Assembly: GCA_963744905.1 (NCBI GenBank)
Contig: CAVUUV010000003.1
Location: 124,001 to 188,000, forward strand
Origin: DATFFO01 sp963744905
Lineage (GTDB): Bacteria; Actinomycetota; Acidimicrobiia; Spongiisociales; ZC4RG35
DNA: 64,000 nucleotides
Direction: 5' to 3'
Of this stretch, positions 11,176-19,470 are shown one piece after another. The notes beneath the pieces were generated by a model. That model was not told where the DNA came from. It saw only the letters and a list, made by a program, of their open reading frames with translations, and did no database searches. The stretch's first letter is position 1. Every line of letters begins with the position of its first letter. A program made the translations under genes and the position numbers.

Positions 11176-12294
11176 CTAGGCGACCGCCTCGACCAGGGCC
11201 AGGGCGGCCCGGTCCCCGTCCTCGGGAGTGGTCGGCCAGCCGAAGGTGAAACGGAGACACTCCCGGCCCTCCTCGGGGGTCATGCCCATGGCGCTCAGCA
11301 CGTGGCTGGGAGAGGAGGCTCCCGACTGGCAGGCCGAGCCGGCCGACGCCGCCACCCCGGCCTGGTCGAGGCGAATCAGCACGGTCTCGTTGCGGATGCC
11401 GGGAATGCGCAGATGGCTGTGCTGGACGAGACGGGCATCGGGGGGGGCGTTGAGCGTCACTCCGTCGACCTTGGCGGTGACCGTCTCCTCGAAGCGCCGC
11501 CGTGCTTCCGAGACGACCTGGCGGAATCGAGAGCGGTCTGCGGTGGCCAGCTCTAGGGCGGTGGCCAGGCCCACGGCCCCGGCCACGTTGTGGGTCCCCG
11601 AGCGCCTCCCCAGCTCCTGACCCCCTCCGTGAAGCACGGGCTCCAGGGCCACACCCTGGCGGACAACGAGTACGCCCGCCCCCTTGGGACCGCCCAGTTT
11701 GTGGCCGGCGATGCTCAACAGATCGACGCCGGAACCGGTCACGTCCTCGGACACGGCCGCCTGCACGGCGTCGGTGTGCACCACCACCTCAGGATTGACC
11801 CGGCGCACGGCCCCGGCCACCTCGGCCACCGGCTGGACCACCCCCGTCTCGTTGTTGGCCCACATGACCGACACCACCGTCGTGTCGGGCCCAACGGCGG
11901 CGGCGACCCGGTCGGGATCGACCCGACCCAGGCGATCCACACCCACCACGGTCACCCGGCAGCCGAGCCGCTCCAGGAAGGTGGCCGACTCCAGGACGGC
12001 TTCGTGCTCGGTGGCCACCGTGACTACGCCGCCTCGCCCGCCCCCGGCCAGAGCGGGTCCCTTCAGGGCCAAGTTGTCCGCCCCCGTGCCCCCGCCGGTG
12101 AAGACCACCTCGAGCGGATGGCATCCCAACGCCGCCGCCACCCGCTCCCGGGCATCCTCGAGGGCATCCTTGGCCTGCCGGGAAATAGCGTGGATCCCGG
12201 AGGGGTTGCCGAAAACCTCATGACGAAACGGGGCCATCGCCTCATCGACCCCCGGCCTCATCGGAGTGGTGGCGGCATGGTCCAGATACAGCAT
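11176..12294 (-). CDS. Cysteine desulfurase (NifS/IscS family)
   Basis: PLP enzyme, 372 aa, releasing sulfur from cysteine as a persulfide. The PLP lysine is in SIAGHKLGGPKG (Lys199) and the catalytic cysteine in SAGSACQSGASSPSHV (Cys322). The N-terminal MLYLDHAATTPM is typical. The start is the ATG at 12294 with GAGGAG 5 bases upstream. The usual partner here is MnmA, encoded on the same strand at 7954-9006, although a role in FeS cluster assembly for the Mo hydroxylase or the FeS glutamate-synthase-like subunit is also possible. Confidence 0.94.
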   Translation of the reverse strand: MLYLDHAATTPMRPGVDEAMAPFRHEVFGNPSGIHAISRQAKDALEDARERVAAALGCHPLEVVFTGGGTGADNLALKGPALAGGGRGGVVTVATEHEAVLESATFLERLGCRVTVVGVDRLGRVDPDRVAAAVGPDTTVVSVMWANNETGVVQPVAEVAGAVRRVNPEVVVHTDAVQAAVSEDVTGSGVDLLSIAGHKLGGPKGAGVLVVRQGVALEPVLHGGGQELGRRSGTHNVAGAVGLATALELATADRSRFRQVVSEARRRFEETVTAKVDGVTLNAPPDARLVQHSHLRIPGIRNETVLIRLDQAGVAASAGSACQSGASSPSHVLSAMGMTPEEGRECLRFTFGWPTTPEDGDRAALALVEAVA

Positions 12295-12308
12295 CTCAGC
12301 TCCTCTTT

Positions 12309-12349
12309 TGTGAACGCTTTTGCGGCCGTCGGCCGCAAAAGCGTTCACA
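12309..12349. terminator. Long perfect inverted repeat between GntR and cysteine desulfurase genes
   Basis: TGTGAACGCTTTTGCGGCC (12309-12327) pairs perfectly with 12331-12349 around a 3-base loop, a 19-bp stem. It lies just after the GntR stop and 15 bp before the desulfurase start codon, so it probably terminates or attenuates read-through. There is no T-run on the minus strand. A degenerate element with the same TGTGAACG and GTTCACAG ends occurs at 27852-27892. Confidence 0.65.
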
Positions 12350-12361
12350 GAAACATCCCAA

Positions 12362-13057
12362 TCAATCCTCTGCGATCTCGGCCCGCGCCATGGCGTCTTC
12401 GAGGACCTCGAGTTGGAGGTCGAGGCCGGACAGGATATGAGCCACCAGCGCCTCCTGGGCGGCAAGCCCGTCGCCCGACTCGATGGCGGCCAGCACCTCC
12501 TCATGGGTGGGCTCGGCCTCGAGGAAGTGCAGCTTGGCGTCGTGCAGCTCGGCGAACATGCGAAACGCCTGGCTCCGTCCCCAAATCGAGTCCACGGTGT
12601 CGAGGAACAGGGCGTGTCCGGTCGCCTTGACGATGGAGCGATGGACGAGACGGTTCAACTCGTATCCCTCCTCAACCGACCCCGCCCCTTGGGCGGCAGC
12701 CTCGACCGCCTTGCGGATCAGCTCGATCGCGGCGGGATCCCTTCGCTGTGCCACGATGCGAGCCGCATATCCCTCGACTGCGGCCCGCAACTCATAGATC
12801 TCCCGGGCTTCTTCGAGATCGACCGAACGGACCAGGAACCCACCCCGCTCGCTCGACTCCAGGATCCCCTCGGACTCCAGTCGCAACAGTGCCTCGCGCA
12901 CCGGGGTCCGGGAGACGTCCATCTCCTCGGCGAGGATCTCCTGCACCAGACGCTCACCGGGCGGGATCTTCCCCGCCACGACGGCATCGAAAATCTGGCG
13001 GTACACGAAGTCCGCCAGCCTCTCCGAGCTGCGTTCGAATCGCTCGAACGTCATCAT
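12362..13057 (-). CDS. GntR-family regulator (FCD), candidate master regulator of the microcompartment locus
   Basis: A 231-aa protein. The winged helix occupies residues 10-80 (LVQEILAEEMDVSRTPVREA, then ERGGFLVRSV), and an all-helical FCD domain follows with LRAAVEGYAAR, LNRLVHRSIV and HVHL-like positions for metal or ligand. The start is taken as the ATG at 13057; the ATG at 13054 is equally possible. GGGAGG lies immediately upstream, a short spacing. Operator E (13075-13089) sits 17 bp upstream, consistent with autorepression. FCD regulators bind short palindromes with a GTATAC-like core, which fits the five operators found from 6.6 to 25.8 kb. Binding itself is inferred. Confidence 0.88.
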   Translation of the reverse strand: MMTFERFERSSERLADFVYRQIFDAVVAGKIPPGERLVQEILAEEMDVSRTPVREALLRLESEGILESSERGGFLVRSVDLEEAREIYELRAAVEGYAARIVAQRRDPAAIELIRKAVEAAAQGAGSVEEGYELNRLVHRSIVKATGHALFLDTVDSIWGRSQAFRMFAELHDAKLHFLEAEPTHEEVLAAIESGDGLAAQEALVAHILSGLDLQLEVLEDAMARAEIAED

Positions 13058-13074
13058 CCTCCCGACGGTCCTAT

Positions 13075-13089
13075 CTGCATACAGTACGC
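13075..13089. promoter_or_regulatory. Operator E at the GntR promoter
   Basis: CTGCATACAGTACGC matches operator C (CTGTATACAGTACTC) at 13 of 15 positions and lies 17 bp upstream of the GntR start. The position suggests autoregulation by the GntR protein. Confidence 0.65.
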
Positions 13090-13174
13090 AGGATGCAAAT
13101 GTACCGCCAGCAGGAGGGGACAGGCCTCCCGGCTGTGCCGGCAGACTGAAAGCTGGCCACCGGCGCGACGGCAC

Positions 13175-13465
13175 TCAGGCCCCACGGAGAACCAGCATCA
13201 CGTCGGCAAGCTCTCGATGCGGCTCGCCTTCGATCTGGTACGTCTCGGCGAGTGTTCCAGACAGATTGCCGGCTCGCCAGGCATCGAGAGACTCCTGAGA
13301 GTCCCACACGTAGATTCCCCCGTACTCCCCCGTCTCGGCGAACTCGACGTAGTACTTCTGGAGCAACCCCGGAACCTCTCGATAGCGCTCTGAGCGCTCG
13401 ATGAAGCGCTGATTGACCTCGTGGCGAGAAAGGCCGGACCGGTAACGGATGGTCTGGATGATCAC
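13175..13465 (-). CDS. Small antibiotic-biosynthesis-monooxygenase/YdhR-like domain protein
   Basis: A 96-aa protein of dimeric alpha/beta barrel type, judged by length and by YRSGLSRHEVNQRFIERSE, YGGIYVWDSQESLDAWR and a C-terminal strand DVMLVLRG. Members are small cofactor-free monooxygenases or ligand-binding proteins. The start is taken as the GTG at 13465 (GGAG 5 bases upstream); an ATG at 13480 overlaps no good site. It precedes the GntR gene on the same strand with a 117-bp gap holding operator E. Its role in the locus is unknown. Confidence 0.65.
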   Translation of the reverse strand: MIIQTIRYRSGLSRHEVNQRFIERSERYREVPGLLQKYYVEFAETGEYGGIYVWDSQESLDAWRAGNLSGTLAETYQIEGEPHRELADVMLVLRGA

Positions 13466-13582
13466 CGCATCTCCTTTCACTGGAGGAATGTGCTCGACCC
13501 CCGAACCGATGATGCCACCCTCACCGGCTAACCAAAGCCCAGGCCGGATGGGCCGGACCTCGAGTCGCTAGTGTGCCCGCCC

Positions 13583-13978
13583 ATGGTCGACATCGTCACC
13601 ACTTCGGGCGGGGGCCGCTTCGAGGAGATCGGCTCCTACTCCCGGGCCAAGCGGGTGGGGCCGTTCGTTTATGTGGCAGGGACCACGGCCATCGAACCCT
13701 CGGGCAAGCTCCACTCCCCCTACGACGCCTACGCCCAGACAATCTATGCCCTGGCCCGGGTGGCCCGTGCTCTGGAGGAGGTGGGGGCATCGATGAACGA
13801 CGTGGTGCGAACCCGGATGTACTTCTCCGACATGAGCGCGGCCACCGACGCCATCAGAGCCCACGGCGAGGTTTTCGCAGGCATCTTCCCCGTCACCACC
13901 GGCTGTCAGGTGGGCCTGACCACCCCGGGCATGATGGTCGAGATCGAGGTGGATGCGATCGTCTCGGACCTGCTCTGA
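13583..13978 (+). CDS. RidA/YjgF family protein
   Basis: A 131-aa trimeric RidA-fold protein. Seen are YVAGTTAIEPSGK near residue 35, an ALARVARALEEVGASMNDVVRTRMY helix-strand unit (given as landmarks), and the C-terminal GMMVEIEVDAIV. The Arg of the DVVRTRMY motif is conserved in imine deaminases. RidA hydrolyses reactive enamines and imines from amino-acid and amine metabolism, which fits the amine-oxidising enzymes of this locus. The ATG at 13583 is preferred to the GTG at 13571. It is divergent from the 13175-13465 gene. Confidence 0.88.
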   Translation: MVDIVTTSGGGRFEEIGSYSRAKRVGPFVYVAGTTAIEPSGKLHSPYDAYAQTIYALARVARALEEVGASMNDVVRTRMYFSDMSAATDAIRAHGEVFAGIFPVTTGCQVGLTTPGMMVEIEVDAIVSDLL

Positions 13979-14069
13979 GACGGACATCGACCCCAACCGC
14001 CGAAATCGTCCTCCACATTTCCCCCGGTTTTTCCCGCCCCGGTCGTCATCGAGGGACTATGTTTGCGCA

Positions 14070-14084
14070 CTGTATACAGGATTC
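14070..14084. promoter_or_regulatory. Operator D upstream of the permease
   Basis: CTGTATACAGGATTC shares the CTGTATACAG core with operator C and lies 50 bp upstream of the permease start. The inner ACTGTATACAG is nearly a perfect palindrome. Confidence 0.65.
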
Positions 14085-14134
14085 GGTCTCCGCGGGCGGC
14101 CCGGATCCGGTCTTTCCGGCCACGGAGGAGCAGC

Positions 14135-15577
14135 ATGGCAGACACGCAGTCAGAAGGCATGATCGCCGCTAGTGGCGACTCGGGTGGGTTGATCAAATCT
14201 CTCACCACGCTGGATGTGTTCATCGCCGGCGTTGGCCTGGTCGTGGCCGCCAGCACGCTCGTGTCCGACTTCGTTGGGTGGTTCACCGCCGGGCGGGCCT
14301 TTGCGGTGGCCCTCATCGCCATGTTCGTGGTCAACCTGTTCCTGGGCCTGGCCGCCTCGGAGCTGGCCACCACCTATCCCAAGGCGGGAGCGCTGTACGA
14401 CTTCGGAGCAGCCGCGGTAGGTGGTGGGGAACAGACCAAAGCATTCGTGGGAATCTTCCTGGGCATCCTGTTCTACATCATGTTCGCCTTCGCCGGAGGC
14501 GGTGAGACCGTGGCGGGCGCATCGGGCGCCCAGGGCTTGTTCAACGCCGGCTCGCTGGGCTTGTGGGTGTTCGTCCTCTCGGTACTCGCCATTCTCCCCA
14601 ACCTGTTCGGGATCTCGCTCCTGGCCAAGGTGGAGCTGTACACGGTCCTGGTCATGCTGGCCATCCGCTGGTTCTTCGGCGTGACCGGTTTCCTGGGAGC
14701 CAACAACGTGGGCAGCTGGTCCTGGTCCAACGTCCCCGGCGGCGAGCTCAGCTTCGCCGGGATCATTGCGCTGGGAGGGGCGTACGCCTTCTGGTCGTTC
14801 GTGGGGATCGAGTTCGTAGCCCCCCTGGCCGAGGAGACCCGCGACCCGGGCCGATCCATCCCCCGCGGCATCGTCCTCGGGCTGCTGGCCATCCTCGGCA
14901 CCTCCCTCCTGATGGGGATCGGGGTGGCCGGCCTCAACCCGGACTGGGCCAGCCAGATCGATCTCAACGCCCCCCAGCTGGCCGTGGGCCAAGAGATGTT
15001 CGGCGACGGCGGCCGGGTACTGATGGCCATCGCCTCGGTGCTGGCCACGTACTCGTCGATGACCATCGTCTACGCCGCCATGCCCCGAATCCTGTACGGG
15101 ATGTCGCGCAACGGGCACTTCTTCGGACCCCTCAGCCGCTGGTTCGGGACGGTGCACCCCCGCTTCCGCACCCCCTGGGTGGCGATCTTCTTCACCGGCG
15201 TGGTCTACACCGCCACCGCCCTTGCCTACGGCCAGGTGGCGGAGCTGATCTTCACCGCCGCCTACGTGTGGTTGCTGCTGTACGTGGTCTACAGCCTGCT
15301 GGTGGTGGTGAGCCGCTACGTCAATCCCAACGTGGCACGGCCCTTCAAGCTGCCGATCCTGGTCCCCATCGTGGGCTTCCTTGTCACCCTGTACATGTTC
15401 TGGGCCGCCTTCAAGGACCCGATCGAAGAGGGTGGGCCTACCGGGCACGCCTACTTCGGTGGCCGCGCCCTGTGGATGATCGGGGGCGCGATCGTGGTGG
15501 CGATCATCGGCATCGTCCTCGAGAAAACCTCAGGTGTCCAGTCCCGGCTGGAGCAAGAGGTGCACCAGGAGGCATGA
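14135..15577 (+). CDS. APC-family amino acid/amine permease
   Basis: A 480-aa integral membrane transporter with about 12 hydrophobic segments. The N-terminal APC signature is DVFIAGVGLVVAASTLVSDF. The conserved ALGGAYAFWSFVGIEFVAP and EETRDPGRSIPRGI follow near residues 210-245. The ATG at 14135 has GGAGGAG 4 bases upstream. Operator D lies 50 bp upstream. APC permeases also accompany known amine microcompartment loci (for example ethanolamine and aminopropanol types), so this is the likely importer of the substrate. Specificity cannot be read. Confidence 0.92.
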   Translation: MADTQSEGMIAASGDSGGLIKSLTTLDVFIAGVGLVVAASTLVSDFVGWFTAGRAFAVALIAMFVVNLFLGLAASELATTYPKAGALYDFGAAAVGGGEQTKAFVGIFLGILFYIMFAFAGGGETVAGASGAQGLFNAGSLGLWVFVLSVLAILPNLFGISLLAKVELYTVLVMLAIRWFFGVTGFLGANNVGSWSWSNVPGGELSFAGIIALGGAYAFWSFVGIEFVAPLAEETRDPGRSIPRGIVLGLLAILGTSLLMGIGVAGLNPDWASQIDLNAPQLAVGQEMFGDGGRVLMAIASVLATYSSMTIVYAAMPRILYGMSRNGHFFGPLSRWFGTVHPRFRTPWVAIFFTGVVYTATALAYGQVAELIFTAAYVWLLLYVVYSLLVVVSRYVNPNVARPFKLPILVPIVGFLVTLYMFWAAFKDPIEEGGPTGHAYFGGRALWMIGGAIVVAIIGIVLEKTSGVQSRLEQEVHQEA

Positions 15578-16185
15578 CCAGACCAAGCCCCCGCCCCGAC
15601 CCGAACCAGGGGGCCGGCCGCAAGGCCGGCCCCCTGCCTTTCAGCCCGCGCAGCCGGGCCAAGCGGATGTACCGGGCGCGGCGCAAGCGCCTGCTCGAGG
15701 TGCCGAGCGAGGCAATGCGGCGTCGCTTCGGCCCATCCAACGTGGTCGTCGATGAGGAGGAGGGCCGCTCGGCGCGGGTCACCCTGGACGGCACCGTGAT
15801 CGAGATGGGTTTCTCGGGCCTGTTCCGGATGTTCGGGGCGCTGATCGACACCCAGTGGGTGGGGGTAACCGGGGACCCCTCCGATCCCGAGACGGTGCTG
15901 GAGTTCCGGTTCGACAAGATGAGCTTTGCCACCAAGCAGGGATCGGGGACGGCTCTGGCCGACCGGCTAGGCGACGCCAGGACCAGACGTCTGGCCGAAC
16001 GCTCCGAGCTCAAGTCGATCCGGGTCGAGGACGGCCCCGGCGGCCGCCGGGTAGTCGTCACCCCCCTGGCCGGGACCATCACCGCCGTCTATCTGCCCCC
16101 CATGCCTCCCTACTCGGTCCCGATCAAGCCCGAGGAGGCCGACGACCACATAGATCTGGTCCTGCATCTCCTGGGCAAAGCCTGA
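15574..16185 (+). CDS. Hypothetical protein coupled to the permease
   Basis: I do not recognise this family. The 203-aa product begins with a Pro-rich basic stretch (to about 35), continues with a strongly basic helix (AKRMYRARRKRLLEVP), and then has an alpha/beta region ending DDHIDLVLHLLGKA. The start ATG overlaps the permease stop (ATGA). However, a strong hairpin at 15609-15634 lies inside the first 20 codons, and an ATG at 15667 downstream of it could be the true start. No membrane segment or signal peptide is seen. Confidence 0.6.
   Translation: MTRPSPRPDPNQGAGRKAGPLPFSPRSRAKRMYRARRKRLLEVPSEAMRRRFGPSNVVVDEEEGRSARVTLDGTVIEMGFSGLFRMFGALIDTQWVGVTGDPSDPETVLEFRFDKMSFATKQGSGTALADRLGDARTRRLAERSELKSIRVEDGPGGRRVVVTPLAGTITAVYLPPMPPYSVPIKPEEADDHIDLVLHLLGKA
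15609..15634 (+). terminator. GC-rich hairpin with GNRA loop at the permease/hypothetical junction
   Basis: GGGGGCCGGCC (15609-15619) pairs perfectly with GGCCGGCCCCC (15624-15634) around a GCAA tetraloop, followed by TGCCTTTC. It resembles a terminator or RNA-stability element but lies within the start of the next reading frame. It could lower expression of the downstream gene. Confidence 0.6.
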
Positions 16186-16218
16186 TCCCCGTCTCCCAAC
16201 CCACCCTCCCCGGCTAGA

Positions 16219-16233
16219 GTGTATTCAGTACAC
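16219..16233. promoter_or_regulatory. Operator B upstream of the N-methylglutamate-synthase-like genes
   Basis: GTGTATTCAGTACAC, an imperfect palindrome with half-sites GTGTA and TACAC, lies 30 bp upstream of the amidotransferase start. Operator A at 6581 is its exact reverse complement. Confidence 0.75.
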
Positions 16234-16263
16234 AGAACCCGAGAGAGGGACGCGGAGGAAGAC

Positions 16264-17208
16264 ATGTGCGGGATCGCCGGCAGGATCTGCTCGCCGCCTG
16301 GTCGAGTCGGCCACGACCTGGTGGAGATGATGGAGGCGATGCGTCACCGGGGTAGCGACTCGACCGGATTCGGCCTGTACGGCCCCGCCCGAGAACGGGG
16401 CTATGTGGTCCGGGCGGTGGGGGCCGATCGCAGCGACCTTTCGGATCAGCTCGACGACTTCCTGACCGCCAGCCGCCAGCACGGCTCCGATTTCCTGGAA
16501 GACCCCACCTGGGACGAACTCGACCAGACGCATGTCTCGGTGCGGGTGGTGGTGGACGACCCGGCCTCGTCGCTGGAGGACTGGCTTTCGGACACCGACC
16601 ACATCGCCGGCCTCGAAATCCAGTCGGTGGGCCGTTCGCTCGAGATCATCAAGGATCTGGGCGACGCCTACAACGTGGCCGACAAGCACGGCGTGCGGGA
16701 CTTCATCGGCACCCACGGCCTGGCCAACGCCCGCATGGCCACCGAGTCGTTCGTCTCCCCCACTGCCTCCCATCCCTTCTGGGCACGGCCCTATCCCGAC
16801 ATCGCCATCGTCCACAACGGACAGCTGACCAACTACTACCTGCTCACCGAGCGGCTCCTGCGGGAGGGCTATGAAGTAAAGACCCAGAACGACTCGGAGG
16901 TGATCGCCATCTGGCTGTCCGACCAGATGGCGGACGGGATGCCGCTCACCGACGCCCTCGAGAAGTCCAAGACCGCCCTCGACGGTTGCTTCACCTACAT
17001 CCTCGCCACTTCCGACATGATCGGATTCGCCAAGGACAAATTCGCCATCAAGCCGCTGGTGGTGGTGGAGGAGGAAGGCGGGACCATCGCCATCGCCACC
17101 GAGGAGCAGGCGATCCGCAAGCTCTACCACGACGAGGTGGAGGTGATCAACTACGACGGTCCCCTCCTGTCCACCACCTGGCGGGTCCCGACCGGGGTTC
17201 CGGCATGA
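16264..17208 (+). CDS. Class II glutamine amidotransferase subunit, GlxB/MgsA-like
   Basis: A 314-aa Ntn-hydrolase. Cys2 (MCGIAGR) is the nucleophile once Met is removed, and DFIGTHGLANARMATES and IVHNGQLTNYYLLTERL are the substrate-binding segments. It matches the single-domain amidotransferase subunit of N-methylglutamate synthase (MgsA) and rhizobial GlxB. In these systems glutamate synthase is split into three small proteins. The ATG at 16264 has GGAGGAA upstream; the frame opens earlier at a GTG inside operator B but that has no ribosome site. The stop overlaps the next start (ATGA). Confidence 0.88.
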   Translation: MCGIAGRICSPPGRVGHDLVEMMEAMRHRGSDSTGFGLYGPARERGYVVRAVGADRSDLSDQLDDFLTASRQHGSDFLEDPTWDELDQTHVSVRVVVDDPASSLEDWLSDTDHIAGLEIQSVGRSLEIIKDLGDAYNVADKHGVRDFIGTHGLANARMATESFVSPTASHPFWARPYPDIAIVHNGQLTNYYLLTERLLREGYEVKTQNDSEVIAIWLSDQMADGMPLTDALEKSKTALDGCFTYILATSDMIGFAKDKFAIKPLVVVEEEGGTIAIATEEQAIRKLYHDEVEVINYDGPLLSTTWRVPTGVPA

Positions 17209-17897
17209 GTGATCGGGTCGAGGTGATCGCCGGCGACCGCTGGATCCGCCAGATCAACGCCGACATCCGCACGGCCGTTGCGGAGGGAGAGCCGGTGATC
17301 GTCCGGGAGACGCTGTCCCGTCACAACCTGGGCGTGGGCCTCCCCGAGGGCGCCGACGTGACTTTCGAGGGGTCGGTGGGCTACTACTGCGGCGGCCTCA
17401 ACGACGGGGCCACGATCCACATCACCCGCAATGCCGGCTGGGGCACAGGCGAGGCCATGGCCCGGGGCAGGATCACCGTCGACGGCTACGCCGGGATGAG
17501 CGTGGGCGCCTCGATGCGGGGCGGGTTGATTCACGTCAAGGGCAATGCCGGGCCCCGCTGCGGGGTGGCGATGAAGGGGGGCGACATCGTGGTCGAGGGC
17601 AAGGTGGGTTTCCTGACCGGTTTCATGGCCCACGAGGGACGCATCATCGCCCTGGGAGGAGCCGAGGACGCCTGCGGGGACTCGCTGTGGGGAGGCGAGG
17701 TGTGGGTGGCAGGGCCGATCAACTCCCTGGGCGTCGACACCGAGGTGGTCGAGCCTCAAGCCGGTGAGGTCGACGATGTCGAACGGCTACTCAAGGAACT
17801 GGGCATCGGAGGCGGCCATGACTGGAAGAAGATCGTCTCCGGGCAGCGGTTATGGCACTTCGAGAGCAGGGATGCGAGCGCATGGCTGATGATCTGA
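17205..17897 (+). CDS. GXGXG-domain subunit, GlxC/MgsB-like
   Basis: A 230-aa right-handed beta-helix protein equivalent to the C-terminal alpha-subunit domain of glutamate synthase. Repeated Gly motifs are visible: GSVGYYCGGLNDG, NAGWGTGEAM, GYAGMSVGASMRGG, GNAGPRCGVAMKGG and GKVGFLTGFMAHEG. It is expected to hold the amidotransferase and FMN subunits together. It is coupled to its upstream neighbour by ATGA, and its 3' end overlaps the FMN subunit. The family name follows MgsB of N-methylglutamate synthase or GlxC. Confidence 0.87.
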   Translation: MSDRVEVIAGDRWIRQINADIRTAVAEGEPVIVRETLSRHNLGVGLPEGADVTFEGSVGYYCGGLNDGATIHITRNAGWGTGEAMARGRITVDGYAGMSVGASMRGGLIHVKGNAGPRCGVAMKGGDIVVEGKVGFLTGFMAHEGRIIALGGAEDACGDSLWGGEVWVAGPINSLGVDTEVVEPQAGEVDDVERLLKELGIGGGHDWKKIVSGQRLWHFESRDASAWLMI

Positions 17898-19300
17898 CCA
17901 ACTATTCCTATCCCTTCGAGATGCCCGACGAGGACGACGTCGCTTTCGTAGACGGGGCCATCGCCGGGCGCCCGCCCGGGGTGCCATCGTCGTATGCGAG
18001 GGGCAAATCTATCCGCTGGACCCCCGACTCGATAGCCGAGGTACACGCCCTGTCCCGGCTGGGCCGCTACCAGATCCGCGGCTTCACCACCGACAACGAC
18101 CGCTTCCCCACCTTCGACGACCTGGTCTTCGTCCCCGCCTCCATGACCCGCCTCCCACTGGAGGGATATCGGGAGAGCTGTGACACCCGGACCGTGCTGG
18201 GCGACCGCCCCGGCCTGGTCTCGGAGCCGCTCGAGCTCGCCATCCCCATCTACATCGCCTCGATGTCGTTCGGGGCCCTGTCGGCTTCTGCCAAGGCCGC
18301 CCTGGGATACGGGGCGTCCAAGGTAGGGTCGATGACCTGCACCGGCGAGGGCGGGATGCTGGAGGACGAGAGGGAGGCGAGTGATCGCCTCGTATATCAG
18401 ATGACACCGTCCCGCTACATGCTCGACCTGGAGCATCTCCGCATGGCGGACGCCATCGAGATCGTGGTGGGCCAGGGCGCCAAGCCCGGGACCGGAGGAT
18501 TGCTGCTGGGGATGAAGGTGTCCGACCGTGTGGCGCGGATGCGTTCACTGCCGATCGGAGTGGATCAACGTTCCACCGTTCGTCATCCCGACTTTCTGGG
18601 TGCCGACGATCTCCAGGTCAAGATCGAAGAGCTACGCGAGGCCACCGACTACCGGGTGCCGATCTTCGTCAAGATGGGCGCCACCCGACCCAGATTCGAC
18701 GTGGCCATCGCCGCCAAGGCGGGAGCCGACGTGATCGTGGTGGACGGGGCCGAGGGGGGGACGGGAGCGTCACCGGAGCTGTTGCTCAACCACACCGGCA
18801 TCCCCACCATCTCTGCCGTGCGCGCCGCCCGCCAGGCGTTGGAGGACGCCGGGATGGCCGATGAGGTCAAGCTGGTGGCGTCGGGCGGGATCCGCTCCGG
18901 CGTCGACGCCGCCAAGTGCCTGGCCCTGGGGGCGGACTGCGTGATGATCGGGACCGCCGCCCTGATGGCGCTGGGATGCAACAGCCCTCGCTATCTGGAG
19001 GACTACCAGGCCCTGGGCACGGCACCCGGCCAGTGCCATCATTGTCATACCGGCCGCTGCCCGGTGGGAATCACCACCCAGGACCCCGAGCTGGAAAAGC
19101 GCATGCACGTCCCGGCCGGAGCGGAGCGGGTGGCCCGGTTCCTCACCGCCATGACCATGGAGGTCACCCTCCTGGCCAAAGCGTGCGGCAAGAGCTCGGT
19201 CCACAACCTGGAGGTCGAGGACCTGCGTTCGCTCAGCATCGAGGCCAGCGCCTTCACCGGCGTCAAGATGGCGGGAATCGACCGCCCCTTCACCTGGTAA
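17882..19300 (+). CDS. FMN/[3Fe-4S] glutamate-synthase-like subunit, GlxD/MgsC-like
   Basis: A 472-aa FMN-binding barrel. ASMSFGALSASAKAALGYGA and VKMGATRPRFDVAIAAKAGA are barrel motifs, DGAEGGTGASPELLLNH is the 2-oxoglutarate/FMN site, and CHHCHTGRC (Cys385, 388, 393) followed by PVGITTQD carries the FeS cluster. In N-methylglutamate synthase this subunit joins an amine to 2-oxoglutarate. The ATG at 17882 gives a 16-bp overlap with the previous gene; the ATG at 17852 would overlap by 46. Placement beside a GS-like ligase under the same operator suggests the gamma-glutamylamide to N-alkylglutamate pathway. Confidence 0.88.
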   Translation: MADDLTNYSYPFEMPDEDDVAFVDGAIAGRPPGVPSSYARGKSIRWTPDSIAEVHALSRLGRYQIRGFTTDNDRFPTFDDLVFVPASMTRLPLEGYRESCDTRTVLGDRPGLVSEPLELAIPIYIASMSFGALSASAKAALGYGASKVGSMTCTGEGGMLEDEREASDRLVYQMTPSRYMLDLEHLRMADAIEIVVGQGAKPGTGGLLLGMKVSDRVARMRSLPIGVDQRSTVRHPDFLGADDLQVKIEELREATDYRVPIFVKMGATRPRFDVAIAAKAGADVIVVDGAEGGTGASPELLLNHTGIPTISAVRAARQALEDAGMADEVKLVASGGIRSGVDAAKCLALGADCVMIGTAALMALGCNSPRYLEDYQALGTAPGQCHHCHTGRCPVGITTQDPELEKRMHVPAGAERVARFLTAMTMEVTLLAKACGKSSVHNLEVEDLRSLSIEASAFTGVKMAGIDRPFTW

Positions 19301-19324
19301 CGGGGTCCGCTGCCCGCTGGCCGG

Positions 19325-19467
19325 CCCAACCCAGGGTTCCCAGCGTCGCCCAGCGACGCTCACCGCCCCAAGTTCGCTCAGGTGCCCAGGGCCGCCCCAA
19401 CCCAGGGTTCCCAGCGTCGCCCAGCGACGCTCAGGGCCCAAAGTTCGCTCAGGAGCGAACTTTGGGC
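19325..19467. terminator. Tandem repeat and bidirectional terminator hairpins
   Basis: A 38-bp segment occurs twice, 71 bp apart (19325-19362 and 19396-19433). Each copy contains GCGTCGC and GCGACGC able to pair. The second copy is followed by a perfect hairpin: CCCAAAGTTCGCTC (19437-19450) with GAGCGAACTTTGGG (19453-19466). It lies between the convergent ends of the synthase and microcompartment operons and probably stops transcription from both sides. Confidence 0.75.
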
Positions 19468-19470
19468 GGC

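Noticed and set aside
14150..15448. Minus-strand open frame of 432 codons opposite the permease
   Set aside because: The plus strand encodes a clear APC permease with promoter and ribosome site; the antisense product is low-complexity.
16219..16263. GTG at 16219 as the start of the amidotransferase
   Set aside because: Class II amidotransferases need Cys as residue 2; the ATG at 16264 gives MCG and has a GGAGGAA site, while the GTG lies inside operator B.
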